In this document: piece after piece, positions 1 to 8,143 of the stretch | How the letters are laid out: the number at the start of each line of letters is the position of its first letter | Numbering within the stretch: the first letter of the stretch is position 1 | Origin: Dissophora ornata | Taxonomy: Eukaryota > Mortierellomycota > Mortierellomycetes > Mortierellales > Mortierellaceae | Direction: 5' to 3' | DNA length: 11,588 nt | Assembly: GCA_025201705.1 (NCBI GenBank) | Contig: MU617517.1 | Span: 1 to 11,588, forward strand | The notes under the pieces: generated by a model | Told to the model about the DNA's origin: nothing | Databases searched by the model: none | Seen by the model: the letters and a program-made list of their open reading frames with translations, nothing else | Made by a program: the position numbers and the translations under genes

Positions 1-3000
1 GGGGGCAGAGGCCCTACCCATGAATTTGTGCTCGTGCAGGAACCGGATGCTGCTGAGCTTCAGTGGTTCGATCTTCTTCATAGAATTGCCCCATGTGTTG
101 TCCGACAGCGAATACGGCTCCCTTGAAGAAGCATCTATGTGAACTGAATGCCAAGAGCAATAAACGACAGGGCGAGTTAATAAGAGCATAGATATCCGTC
201 TGTTGTGCTTGAATATAACACCAATTACCACAAACAGCTTACAGACATCCGACTTGTCTTGAAACCTGCCAAAGAAGTGGAGTAACCCTCCTGGAGACGC
301 ATCATTGATCCAAGCCGCTGTACTCTGGCTATAATTGAATGCGGATAGAATAACTCAGTCCACTGGACACAAACAAAACAGAAGTTTCATATGCGCCGCT
401 AATAATATCCTTACATGCGAACTTTTACAAGACGTCCATTAGACATGACAGCGCCCACCTCCCACCCTTGGCTGTCGCCCCCAGGTTCCAGCAACATCTT
501 ATAAACGACGCTCGCTCTTATTGAGCTCCCTGTGACTGAAGGTGGGAGCATTTGCAGCAACGGTTTTTTTCCTGTCGCCGCGGTGACAGTGTTAGCGGCA
601 TGATGAGGAACCGCTGCCGAGGCTGCCACCGCCGATAACAACGGCATCAGCCCTTCTCTTCCCGATCTGACATTGACTTCCCCGGTCCTCTGCAGCAAAC
701 GCGCAGGTGACTCATAACCAATATCCTGCTCAAAGGCGCCAGCTCCCGTAGTAGCTTGGTTTGGAAGAGAGTTTAGAGATTGCGTCAAATAGAATGAGGG
801 GTCCCGTGCAATTCCTCTGTCCTTGTCAAGGAGATCCAGAGCCAATATCCGGCGTTTTATAATGAAGATTTTCAGGTAGGATTCCACGGTTGTGTTTCCT
901 TGGTAGGAGCCTAAAACGGAGCCGTCGAGTCTTGACATTTTGGACCAGGCAGTCGTATTGCCCTTGATCTTTTGCCGGTACTCCTTCATTTGAATATCTG
1001 TAGAGAAAGAGAACAGCAATAAAAAGTTAGACAAACAACCTCGGCACGACATACCTGTACTCTGATGACATGGGATGGAGCTACCTCAAGTTTACCTGTG
1101 ATCAAGATAACATCTCCGGCTTTGACAATATCTGCCCATTTGCAGCGCTCTCTCCACAGCTCCACCTGAAACGACGTTGCACTCTGGTCACACAATGAGA
1201 GCTGTCGCTTTTCAAACGTCTGTCCTGTTTTGGTTACGATTTGGTCCTCAGGCCCGATGGACATTGTAAGTCCAAGGATATGGAAGCGGCCAGCTTTGGC
1301 GGGTGGCCATTTAATTAGGTCGATAGGCGTAAGCTTCGATGCGTACTCGAGGATCAGCTGAGGGAGAGCAATCACATTCGCTTTTGAGGAATCTTTGCCG
1401 ACTTGTTGTGGTTGTTGTTGGTGGCTTTTTGGCTGTAAGTACGAAAGGCGGGCAGGTTGGGGCGGTTGCAGAGGCTGTGGCAGCTGATATTGTGGGGATA
1501 GCTCTGACTGCTGAATCTGCGGCGGATGTTGTGAGTGAGTTGGAGGGGATAGAAGCAGAGCTGGCTTGACTTGCACCTTTGTCTCCGCCATACTCTCATC
1601 AATTAGGGCTTTATTAAGCGTCACTCGTGTTTCCTCCATATTGTCATCCAGGGTTGCAGCATTGAACGTCGGCCGTGTTTCTGCTGTATTCTCATACGTT
1701 GCCAGTACTTGCGTCAGCGGTTCTTCCTTTTTGATCCGAGTCTGCGTCGCTAGGGTCGGAGACGGCGCAGCACTCGCCACTTTTGGCGACTGTGGGCATT
1801 TGCGCATTGCCGCAACTTCTGCCAATAATGACTGTTTTTTCAAATCAACCTCCACCGCCGCTGTCGGCTCCGACGACGACGCGTACGAGGCTAGGGATGA
1901 AGACAGCAATGAAGGCGGATATACCTTTGCTGGCGGTGTTGGCTCTGGAGATCTCACGTCATGCGGCGGCGACGGGCCATGGTACAGTGGAGAAGGCGGT
2001 CGGCGCTCTAATTCAAATGACAGGCCAGCCAATAGCGAATTTCCGTCATTGTTCCGCACTGGGTCCTTGCCCTTTTCCTGACGCCTTCGCTTCCGCACAC
2101 TTTGCTCCGCTCGGTCCTGGGTATGCGTACGTTCCCTTGCCTCCTCGTCCGCAATTTCCTGTAACCTAGGCCCCAAGGCCGGAGGCGGCTGCAGATTTTT
2201 AAACGATTTACCAATCGCTGTAACATTCTTTGTTGGGGTCATTGCTGTTCCCTTCCCCGGGGAACTTGCTGCTGTCGCGGGAGGAATGACGGCGATCTGA
2301 GTCTTTACCTGTCTCCTAGAAGGCGATCCGATCCCTTTACCTCTGCGCCCAGGGGACTTTTGCGTTTGCCCAAAAAACGGAGGTGCCGCTGGGCGTGGGA
2401 TTTCGCTCACGGGTCGAAGTCGTTTAGTAGGTGAATTTGGTGGTAGCAGTTGATGATGGCTACGCGGAATCGGAAGTGTGGTTGTTGGAATGACAAACCT
2501 GCGACTCGGCGATTCTGGTGGACCCAGCAATGGATGGCGGTGTGAGAGGTCGTCACTGACTCTTTGAGGTGAGCGGCGATGAGTACTTGCAGATCGCGGT
2601 TGTATCGGAAATGATGGCTGTAGGCTACTGACGACAGGATCAGCCTCCATCGCCTTCTCCGTTTCAGCGTGGAAGGTGTGGCCCTCGCCGTCGCTGTCAT
2701 CAAAATCCATGATCGGATCAGAATCATCTATTTCGTCAATGTCCCGTCCCTTCGGTTTGGGCGCAGCCTTTTTACTTAAAGTTTGTCGACGAGGTGGAGT
2801 GTGCCGTTGCCATCCGTCCACGCGTGGAATTTCTGAGATAGGCAAAGGCGGGGGAGGTGTAGATGATGGGATAATGGGGCTCAAATCGGCGTGGCTCGAT
2901 CCCATCGAAGCACTGTTCTCGCTATAGTACACTTTCTGGCCCGGTGGAAAATATTCCCCTTCATCTTCGTGGTCGCCGTCGCCGTTATCGTTGTCCTCAA

Positions 3001-3286
3001 CAGAAGGGAGTCTTCCCTTGCTGCGATATCGACTCAGGTTTTGAAGAATCTCTTGAGTTGGAATCGTGGATGGGATAATGAGCGAGCTATGTCGCTGTAG
3101 GGTCGCGTGCGGTTCATCTGTGACATTCAGTCGGTTGTTGTCAGCCGTGGATGCAGGTGGAGGGGGGATCGTAACCTCGTCATCCTTCAGGGTAGGCTGC
3201 TTTCCTCGCCCTCGTTCTGACCTGGCAAGTCCCTCTATTCCACCTCCTCCGTGTACTTCCTGTCCACCGGCAGGGCGCGGTGGCAT
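1..3286 (-). CDS. Large OB-fold protein with disordered N-terminus, partial (3' end outside window); RPA70/MEIOB/SHLD2-like
   Basis: Seen: four exons fit one reading frame, 3286-1096, 997-415, 328-243 and 134 to about 18 or the window edge, giving at least 992 residues. Introns are 998-1095 (GTAAAC...CTACAG), 329-414 (GTAAGG...TTATAG) and 135-242 (GTAAGC...CATAG), in phases 1, 2 and 1. A further donor (GTAGGG) may lie at 17. The start ATG at 3286 has an AAAA context and no longer in-frame extension looks coding. Residues 1-630 are P/S/Q-rich and look disordered. They include acidic stretches near 182-202, a basic cluster RKRRRQEK near 398-405 (possible nuclear signal), an IKKE sumoylation-type site near 518 and tandem repeats at 533-580. 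An OB-like domain follows at about 640-760; its strands read across the exon 1/2 junction (GDVILIT then D-IQMKEYR). A second OB-like region lies at about 895-960. Known: tandem OB folds of this kind bind ssDNA in RPA70, MEIOB and SHLD2. Inferred: a nuclear DNA repair, replication or meiotic ssDNA-binding protein. The exact family is not recognised; gene existence is confident, function is not. Confidence 0.72.
1547..1690 (-). repeat. Three tandem 48-bp units encoding 16-residue repeats inside the OB-fold gene
   Basis: Residues 533-548, 549-564 and 565-580 align without gaps. They share the pattern [N/S]-x-x-E-T-[R/K]-x-x-x-[N/K]-x-A-[TL]-[LI], with the acidic ends DD and DE in the first two. 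The units are diverged at both DNA and protein level, so they are an old internal duplication. They lie between the disordered region and the first OB domain and could form helices or repeated short binding motifs; no known motif is recognised. Confidence 0.7.
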
Positions 3287-3594
3287 TTTTACTATGACAG
3301 ATCTGAGTGGGAGGGATTCTATTAACTAAGAGAGTCTCGCTGCAAGATCCTCCCTGGATTTGTTAAACCGAGCAATCCGTTGGTGGGAAATAAGGAGAGA
3401 AGAGTGTGAGGCGCAATTTCATTTGACACCCCCTTTTTTATTGTGCCAGAAAAACTCCACCTCCCAAGTCAATCACTTGAATGACTTTGCAACATGGAAA
3501 TCCATCAAACCCACCTGATTCGCAATGGAATCCACGATGGACATGCAATGAGCCAGAGATTGGCGTACCCCTAGACCACGCGTTGGAAAAAAAC
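3287..3594. other. Upstream region of the OB-fold gene, no gene seen
   Basis: This is the 5' flank and presumed promoter of the minus-strand OB-fold gene, shared with the downstream flank of the tRNA-Asp gene. No convincing coding frame is present; the apparent minus-strand frame across 3473-3727 is only an open run through the tRNA. A tRNA A-box-like stretch occurs at 3566-3578 on the minus strand. Confidence 0.5.
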
Positions 3595-3600
3595 AAAAAA
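3595..3600 (-). terminator. RNA polymerase III oligo-T terminator of tRNA-Asp
   Basis: Six consecutive T residues on the minus strand begin 7 nt after the tRNA 3' end. A second run of seven T (3587-3593) follows as a backup. This is the normal Pol III termination signal. Confidence 0.85.
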
Positions 3601-3606
3601 GAGAAG

Positions 3607-3678
3607 CTCCTTGGCGGGGAATTGAACCCCGGTCTTCCGCGTGACAGGCGGAGATACTAACCACTATACTACCAGGGA
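3607..3678 (-). tRNA. tRNA-Asp (anticodon GUC)
   Basis: The 72-nt minus-strand gene folds as a cloverleaf. The acceptor stem is TCCCTGG/CCAAGGA, the D arm is GTAT/GTAT around AGTGGTTA, and the anticodon arm TCCGC/GCGGA encloses loop CTGTCAC with anticodon GTC. The T arm is CGGGG/CCCCG around TTCAATT. The discriminator base is G, as expected for eukaryotic tRNA-Asp. Internal promoter boxes are intact: A box TAGTATAGTGG and B box GGTTCAATTCC. There is no intron and no encoded CCA. One acceptor pair (positions 4:69) is a C-A mismatch; the rest is canonical, so I call it functional but flag the mismatch. Confidence 0.95.
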
Positions 3679-4539
3679 TCGAGCTCGTTGAATTAGTTCG
3701 GAATAGATAATTAATGTATCCGCACATGCTGACAAGATCATGTGACCAAATAGGCCCCTTAATTCTTACACAAACGCCAAAAAAAAACCCCCCTCCCCCC
3801 TGTCGAGGGGTGGCAATAGTTGCAGGCCCACTGGGTCAGCTCATTGGAACGCGACTGGTTATATAGCGTTGGTAGATACCTTCATTGCGAAGGGGGACAT
3901 AATCCGTAGACATCTTCAGAGGATTTTGGCTTTGTTTTCGTCGCGTTATTAAACCAAAGAGACATGTTATTTTTTGAAAAAAAAAAAAAAATGCAAGGAC
4001 AGAGCTCACTCTACACGTCTGCAATCGCACTTGGTAGGCGCCAGAAAATGGAGGAGATACACCCTTTCTTATTTATCGATCAATGGCAGGAGGCGAATGA
4101 TTGAATGTTGGAGCGGAAAATGGACGGGAGCGTACAGCCCCGCTGCTGTACTCAGCGCAATAACACATGCTCGAGATCGTTTTATTTTTATTTTTCTTGC
4201 AAAGCATCAATTCACGCGTTCGGTATCATTCTTGACCTCGGCGGGCGGCAAGGGGAAGTTTGTCTGCGTCCATGATGCGCTGATCAGGGATTCGCAAAAA
4301 CACACACACTTTTCAAGGACAATCAGAGTCGCATTTGTTACCATGTTACCACCAGATTAACGGTATGCATGCCACGCACCAGGCAATCGTAGCTTTGACA
4401 GCGTGAGTTATATATTGAAAGCGATGACTTTTTTTTCCCTTCTCTCCTCGACCTGTATATGTAGACTGAACTAGACTTTATGTGCTCCTTCGTTCAAAAC
4501 AACAAAAAATGAATAACAATTAAGCATGAATGATACTTT
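3679..4539. other. Spacer: tRNA 5' flank and LSC2 3' flank, no gene supported
   Basis: This 861-bp stretch holds the 5' flank of tRNA-Asp and the presumed 3' UTR and poly(A) region of the LSC2 gene, which ends at 4540. It contains homopolymer tracts: nine A, six C, T, six C at 3779-3800, and a long A run at about 3977-3990. A plus-strand frame at 3974-4360 begins inside that A run, has biased composition and matches no family I know. No RNA gene or transposon was recognised. Confidence 0.5.
3779..3800. repeat. Homopolymer tract (A9 C6 T C6)
   Basis: A block of nine A is followed directly by two runs of six C separated by one T, in non-coding DNA. Tracts of this sort are length-variable and prone to sequencing error, so spacing here may not be exact. 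Confidence 0.8.
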
Positions 4540-7084
4540 TTAGATAGGCAACTCGAAGCTGACGTTGATCTTGGCCTCGCGAGCCATGTTGACCATCTTG
4601 CTAAGCTTGACAGACTTGCTGGCAGCATCATCCAAATCGTCCGAGGTGATGATGCGGAGACCAGACTCTGCGATCAACTTCTTGGCCTCATCGACCTCAG
4701 TACCCTGGAGGCGGACAACGAGGGGGATCTGAAGCTGAAGAGTCGATGCAGCAGCAATGATACCCTGGGCAATGACGCGGCACGACATGATTCCTCCGAA
4801 AATGTTGGTGAAGATGGTGGTCACGCGGGGGTCGGACGAGATAATCTTGAAGGCCTCAGTGACCTGATCAGCAGTGGCTCCACCACCGACATCCAAGAAG
4901 TTGGCAGGCTCACCGCCGTGCAACTTGATGATATCCATGGTCGACATGGCCAAACCAGCTCCGTTGACGAGGCATCCGATCGATCCATCCAATCCAATGT
5001 AGTTCAAGTTGTACTTGGCAGCTGCGACCTCACGGGGATCCTCCTGGGTGACATCACGAAGGCTGTGGACATCCTTCTGGCGGAACTCAGCGTTGTCATC
5101 AAAGTTGATCTTGGCATCCATGCAGATGACTGCAGATAGATGAAAAAAAAAAGTACATCATTAGAATGGAATGTCATTCGCGCAATAGATGGGTATATTC
5201 ATGAAGCACCTCAACGTACCCTCGTGGTCAGAGGACTCGGCCATGGGGTTAATCTCGACCATGGTGGCATCCTTCTGCATAAAGAGGTCGTACAAGTTGA
5301 TCATGGTATCGGTGGCCTGGTCGACGCACTTGGGGGTGAATCCCATGCGCTCGGCAAGATCACGGACAGCAGCACGGTCGACGCCCTTGTTGATGTCAAT
5401 GGGCAACTGGAGGATGGCCTCAGGGTTCTCAGCAGCGACAGACTCGATATCGACACCTCCCTGGGAAGAGGCAACCATGACGGGGCCCTGGGACTTGCGG
5501 TCCATCAAGACAGCAAAGTAGTACTCACGACGGACGTACTTGCGCTCGCAAATGTAGACAGAGTTGCAAATCTTTCCAGCAGCACCGGTCTGCTTGGTGA
5601 CGAGCTTGTGTCCGAGCATCTGATCAGCGAACATCTTGGCCTCAGTGGGACTATTGTTGAGCAGCATAACGGCCAATGTGTCAGTGGTTGGGGTCATGAA
5701 TGATGCAGAGTTGTTCCTAATCACCTGATCCGGCTTAACTATCGCATAATCTAAACTTACGAGAAGATGGTGCGGACACCACCCTTCAATCCAGAGTCGA
5801 AGGTACCCTTGCCACGGCCACCGGCCAAAACCTGGGCCTTGATGACCATGTCCTCGGTTCCTATTAATGCCAATGACGTGATATTATGTTAGAACTGAGA
5901 TGCAGCTGCAGTGGTAGTTGACGACCAAAGTCGAAAGTTGGATCCAAAGCTGAAGGGATCAATTGATTTTGATTCCCTGAGCAGTGGCGCCGCAGGCCTC
6001 CATCCACTGATCTAACAACCCCCTCCATTAGCTGTGAATTCCGTTGTCGCCTTCAACATTCATCAGAGGTAATAATACGTTCTTCCTCAATTTCAATATC
6101 CATTCGGGATGAATCGATCCACAATCTCCACCCTGCCTATCGGCGACACGTGGGTCGAGCACAGAGCCCTATCGGATGAACCCCTTCCGTTTCGATCACG
6201 ACCAAGAAGCGTTGTCCAATGACAACCAGAACTTACCGAGGCTCTCGGCAATCTTGAAGGCTTCGGCGCCAGACTTGGCAACACCACCGCGGGGAGTCTT
6301 GATTCCTTGCTTCTGGAGGAGTTCCATGGACATGTACTCATGGATAGACAAGAAGCGCTTCTGCTGCTGGGCAGCGGGGTTCATGCGGGGCTAAACGGCA
6401 GCAATACGAAGAAGCGAACGTCAGTAACAGGCACATGAGAGTGATCAAGAAAATCGATAGAAGAGTTATTGCTGTTTGCAACATAACAAGGTTGGGAAAG
6501 ATGGGAAGGCATGAACTTATAATGACAATCGTGGGGATGAGCGATGGCGCGAGAAGTGGACCATCGGCCTGATCAATGAATGAAAAAAAGAAGCGAAGAG
6601 CTTTGTAGAGCGAGTGGGGGTGGAGGTGTAGAGGGCCCTTCATCGTCCCATCCTGACTCCGAGGACATGGTTAAAGATCCCAGCATTGTCCTTCTCTCCC
6701 CCAAAAAAATATTCGGCGGGTGTAGTTTTTAGTTCCCCGGAAGTAACCGCTTTTTCAATAGAGCCATTGAACGTGGGAAACTAGCGGGCGGAAGAGGGAA
6801 ACACGCGCTGATCCAAGTGAAAGTGCATCTGGTTGCAGGTATAGTCGCTCGCGAGATGAAGGATGCGATTAGGACCTGTCATTCCGCGACCAAGGCTCTC
6901 CTTTGCGCCCCAAATACTCTCAGGCACTTTCCCCCCGCACAAACAATAAAAAAAACAAGGAACCGGCAAGGAAAATAATGTTTCGAGAACGCGTGTTTGG
7001 AGCGGCTGCCGTGGCAGCGGCGGCAGTGGCAGTCCTTACCATGGCCTTGGCAAGGGCCGAGGCGGATCGGATGGTGCGGAACAT
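4540..7084 (-). CDS. LSC2: Succinyl-CoA ligase [ADP-forming] subunit beta, mitochondrial precursor
   Basis: Five exons join in frame: 7084-7040, 6390-6237, 5860-5761, 5650-5220 and 5129-4540. They give 439 residues, in line with yeast Lsc2 (about 427) and human SUCLA2 (about 463). The enzyme converts succinyl-CoA, ADP and phosphate to succinate, CoA and ATP with the alpha subunit, which carries the phospho-histidine, in the mitochondrial matrix. Residues 1 to about 28 form an Arg/Ala/Ser-rich presequence starting [15 protein letters not shown]; cleavage near KRF|LS is plausible. An ATP-grasp fold follows, with the nucleotide loop GGRGKG at 80-85, Mg-ligand motif EINP at 232-235 and Asp248 in MDAK. 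The CoA-ligase domain carries GLDG (289), VNGAGLAM (298) and NFLDVGGGA (320). KQTG...ICN...CERKY...RREYYFA resembles SUCLA2 more than SUCLG2, hence ADP-forming. Introns 5130-5219, 5651-5760, 5861-6236 and 6391-7039 are all GT-AG. Complete, with no missing catalytic motif. Confidence 0.95.
5861..6236 (-). other. LSC2 intron 2 (376 nt)
   Basis: Donor G|GTAAGT after codon AGC-CTC-G and acceptor TTAATAG|GA restore Gly67 and join KIAESL to TEDMVIKAQ, the expected family continuity. No extra exon is needed between them and nothing else is recognised inside. Confidence 0.85.
6391..7039 (-). other. LSC2 intron 1 (649 nt) splitting the presequence
   Basis: Donor ATG|GTAAGG at 7039 and acceptor CCGTTTAG|CCCCGC at 6391 are in phase 0 and join the 15-residue first exon to [13 protein letters not shown]. 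The intron is much longer than others here. A minus-strand open frame (6643-6338) runs through its 3' part and into exon 2 but in another frame; it is not considered coding. Enhancer-like first-intron elements are possible but none is recognised. Confidence 0.75.
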
Positions 7085-7493
7085 GTTACTGTGTGATGAG
7101 AAAGAGTGGGGAGGGATGGATGGGAACGAAGTTCGTGCCGAGTGCGAAAATAAATAACAAAAATATGTGTGCGAGATCGACGACACTGCTTCAGTACGTC
7201 CCGCGCTGGAAAAGGAAATGCCGCGTACGTGCCCGGCTGCTCCTTCTGCCTTTGTGCCTGAGTTTGGAGTTTGGGCTCGGGTCGCAGCCCGTCCGTCAAT
7301 TAGAGAGGAGTGCGTGTCTGTCAATTACAGAAACATAAACAAAAGACGCACTCTTGATTGTGTGCTCATTCCATCCATCCGAACGCATTCATCACTCACT
7401 TCATTCCCCAAGAGCAGCAGCGTATTATCCCGTTCGCGTTCTTCTTCCTTTCTCTTCCCTCAATCACTCCTACACTTCTCACTCTAATCAACA
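7085..7493. promoter_or_regulatory. Divergent LSC2/QCR8 promoter region
   Basis: The 409 bp between the two start codons must hold both 5' UTRs and both promoters. Close to QCR8, from about 7420, the plus strand becomes a CT-rich leader ending CTAATCAACA|ATG, typical of highly expressed fungal genes. In the middle, GTCAATTA occurs twice (7295-7302 and 7320-7327), and the second copy is bracketed by an 8-bp inverted repeat. No TATA box or CCAAT box is clear. Confidence 0.65.
7295..7353. repeat. Promoter repeat cluster: two GTCAATTA copies and an 8-bp inverted repeat
   Basis: GTCAATTA at 7295-7302 and again at 7320-7327 are in the same orientation, 25 nt apart. GAGTGCGT (7308-7315) and its reverse complement ACGCACTC (7346-7353) flank the second copy. 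These could be transcription-factor sites; the binding factor is unknown and chance is not excluded. Confidence 0.4.
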
Positions 7494-8019
7494 ATGACTG
7501 GCGGTACGTTATGGAGTCATGTTCAGGACCAAATCAACGCCTCATCCAACTTTTCGTCTCTCCGTGCACTTCCGGAAATCCGGAATCCTACCCATATTTG
7601 CCATCCACCCTTTCAAAATCCTAACCAAACGCTCTTTGACAATGTCCCCTAGGTAAATGGATGGGCTGGTGGGGACACTTGGGCGCCCCTAAGCAGCGCG
7701 GTATTGCTATCTACACTCTCTCGCCCTATGAGCAGCGCGCCTTTGCCGGTGCTGCTCACCAGGCTGTCTTCAACACTTTCCGTCGTGTCTCTGGCCAGGC
7801 CTTCTACATCGCCGTTCCTTTCGGCCTCGCCTACTATGTCTTCAGCTGGGGCAAGAAGAACCACCGTAAGCGCTGCGTGTTCATCAGTTGTTTCTTTTCA
7901 CCAGGATAGTCTCGACAAGAAGACATTGCAATGAATGATTATTCTAATTACTTTTCTTTTACGGCAATACAGAGTACAGACTCAGCAAGGAGGGCCATGC
8001 CCAATACGGCGAGCACTAA
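7494..8019 (+). CDS. QCR8: Cytochrome b-c1 complex subunit 8 (ubiquinol-cytochrome c reductase, QP-C)
   Basis: Three exons, 7494-7503, 7653-7865 and 7973-8019, give 89 residues; fungal Qcr8 is usually 90-100. Introns 7504-7652 (GTACGT...CCTAG) and 7866-7972 (GTAAGC...TACAG) are both phase 1. The product is a small supernumerary subunit of respiratory complex III in the inner mitochondrial membrane, lying next to cytochrome b and helping assembly. Family marks seen: N-terminal GKWMGWWGHLGAPKQRGI, the motif TLSPYEQRAFAGAAHQ at about 25-40, an NTFRRV stretch leading to one transmembrane helix at about 51-70 (AFYIAVPFGLAYYVFSW), and a charged tail ending QYGEH. There is no cleavable presequence, as usual in the family. 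The ATG sits in CAACAATG, a good context, and the first exon codes only three residues plus one base. Confidence 0.96.
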
Positions 8020-8143
8020 ATGGTGCAAGGATAGACGCACGAGAATACACAATGCAGAGGAATTTTTATTGTCATTAAAACGAGTTAGCTGCATACATAT
8101 GATCCATGTCGCGCTGTCTATGAATATCGAAATGCTACAAATG
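8020..8143. other. Convergent 3' flank of QCR8 and TRM13
   Basis: Only 124 bp separate the two stop codons, which face each other. The stretch is AT-rich (for example TTTTTATTGTCATTAAAA near 8060-8080), so the two 3' UTRs probably overlap. No gene is present. Confidence 0.6.

Noticed and set aside
998..1054. 57-nt intron using donor GTATGT at 1054 as the main splice
   Set aside because: It leads to a stop three codons after the junction. Donor GTAAAC at 1095 restores the frame and the OB strand pattern. It is kept only as a possible alternative isoform.
1339..3329. Several plus-strand open frames opposite the OB-fold gene
   Set aside because: They overlap the long minus-strand exon, have biased composition mirroring its codons, and show no domain or splice support.
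3473..3727. Minus-strand 84-residue open frame
   Set aside because: It runs straight through the tRNA-Asp gene and its terminator and has no protein-like features.
3974..4360. Plus-strand 128-residue open frame beginning MKKKKK
   Set aside because: It starts inside a poly-A tract in the spacer, has no recognisable domain, and nothing supports expression.
6338..6643. Minus-strand 101-residue hydrophobic frame as an alternative LSC2 N-terminus or a membrane protein
   Set aside because: It enters LSC2 exon 2 in the wrong frame. The spliced first exon at 7084-7040 gives a proper mitochondrial presequence.
6920..7324. 134-residue minus-strand frame as a separate gene
   Set aside because: Only the 15 codons from the ATG at 7084 are explained by LSC2 exon 1; the rest is promoter before it and intron after it.
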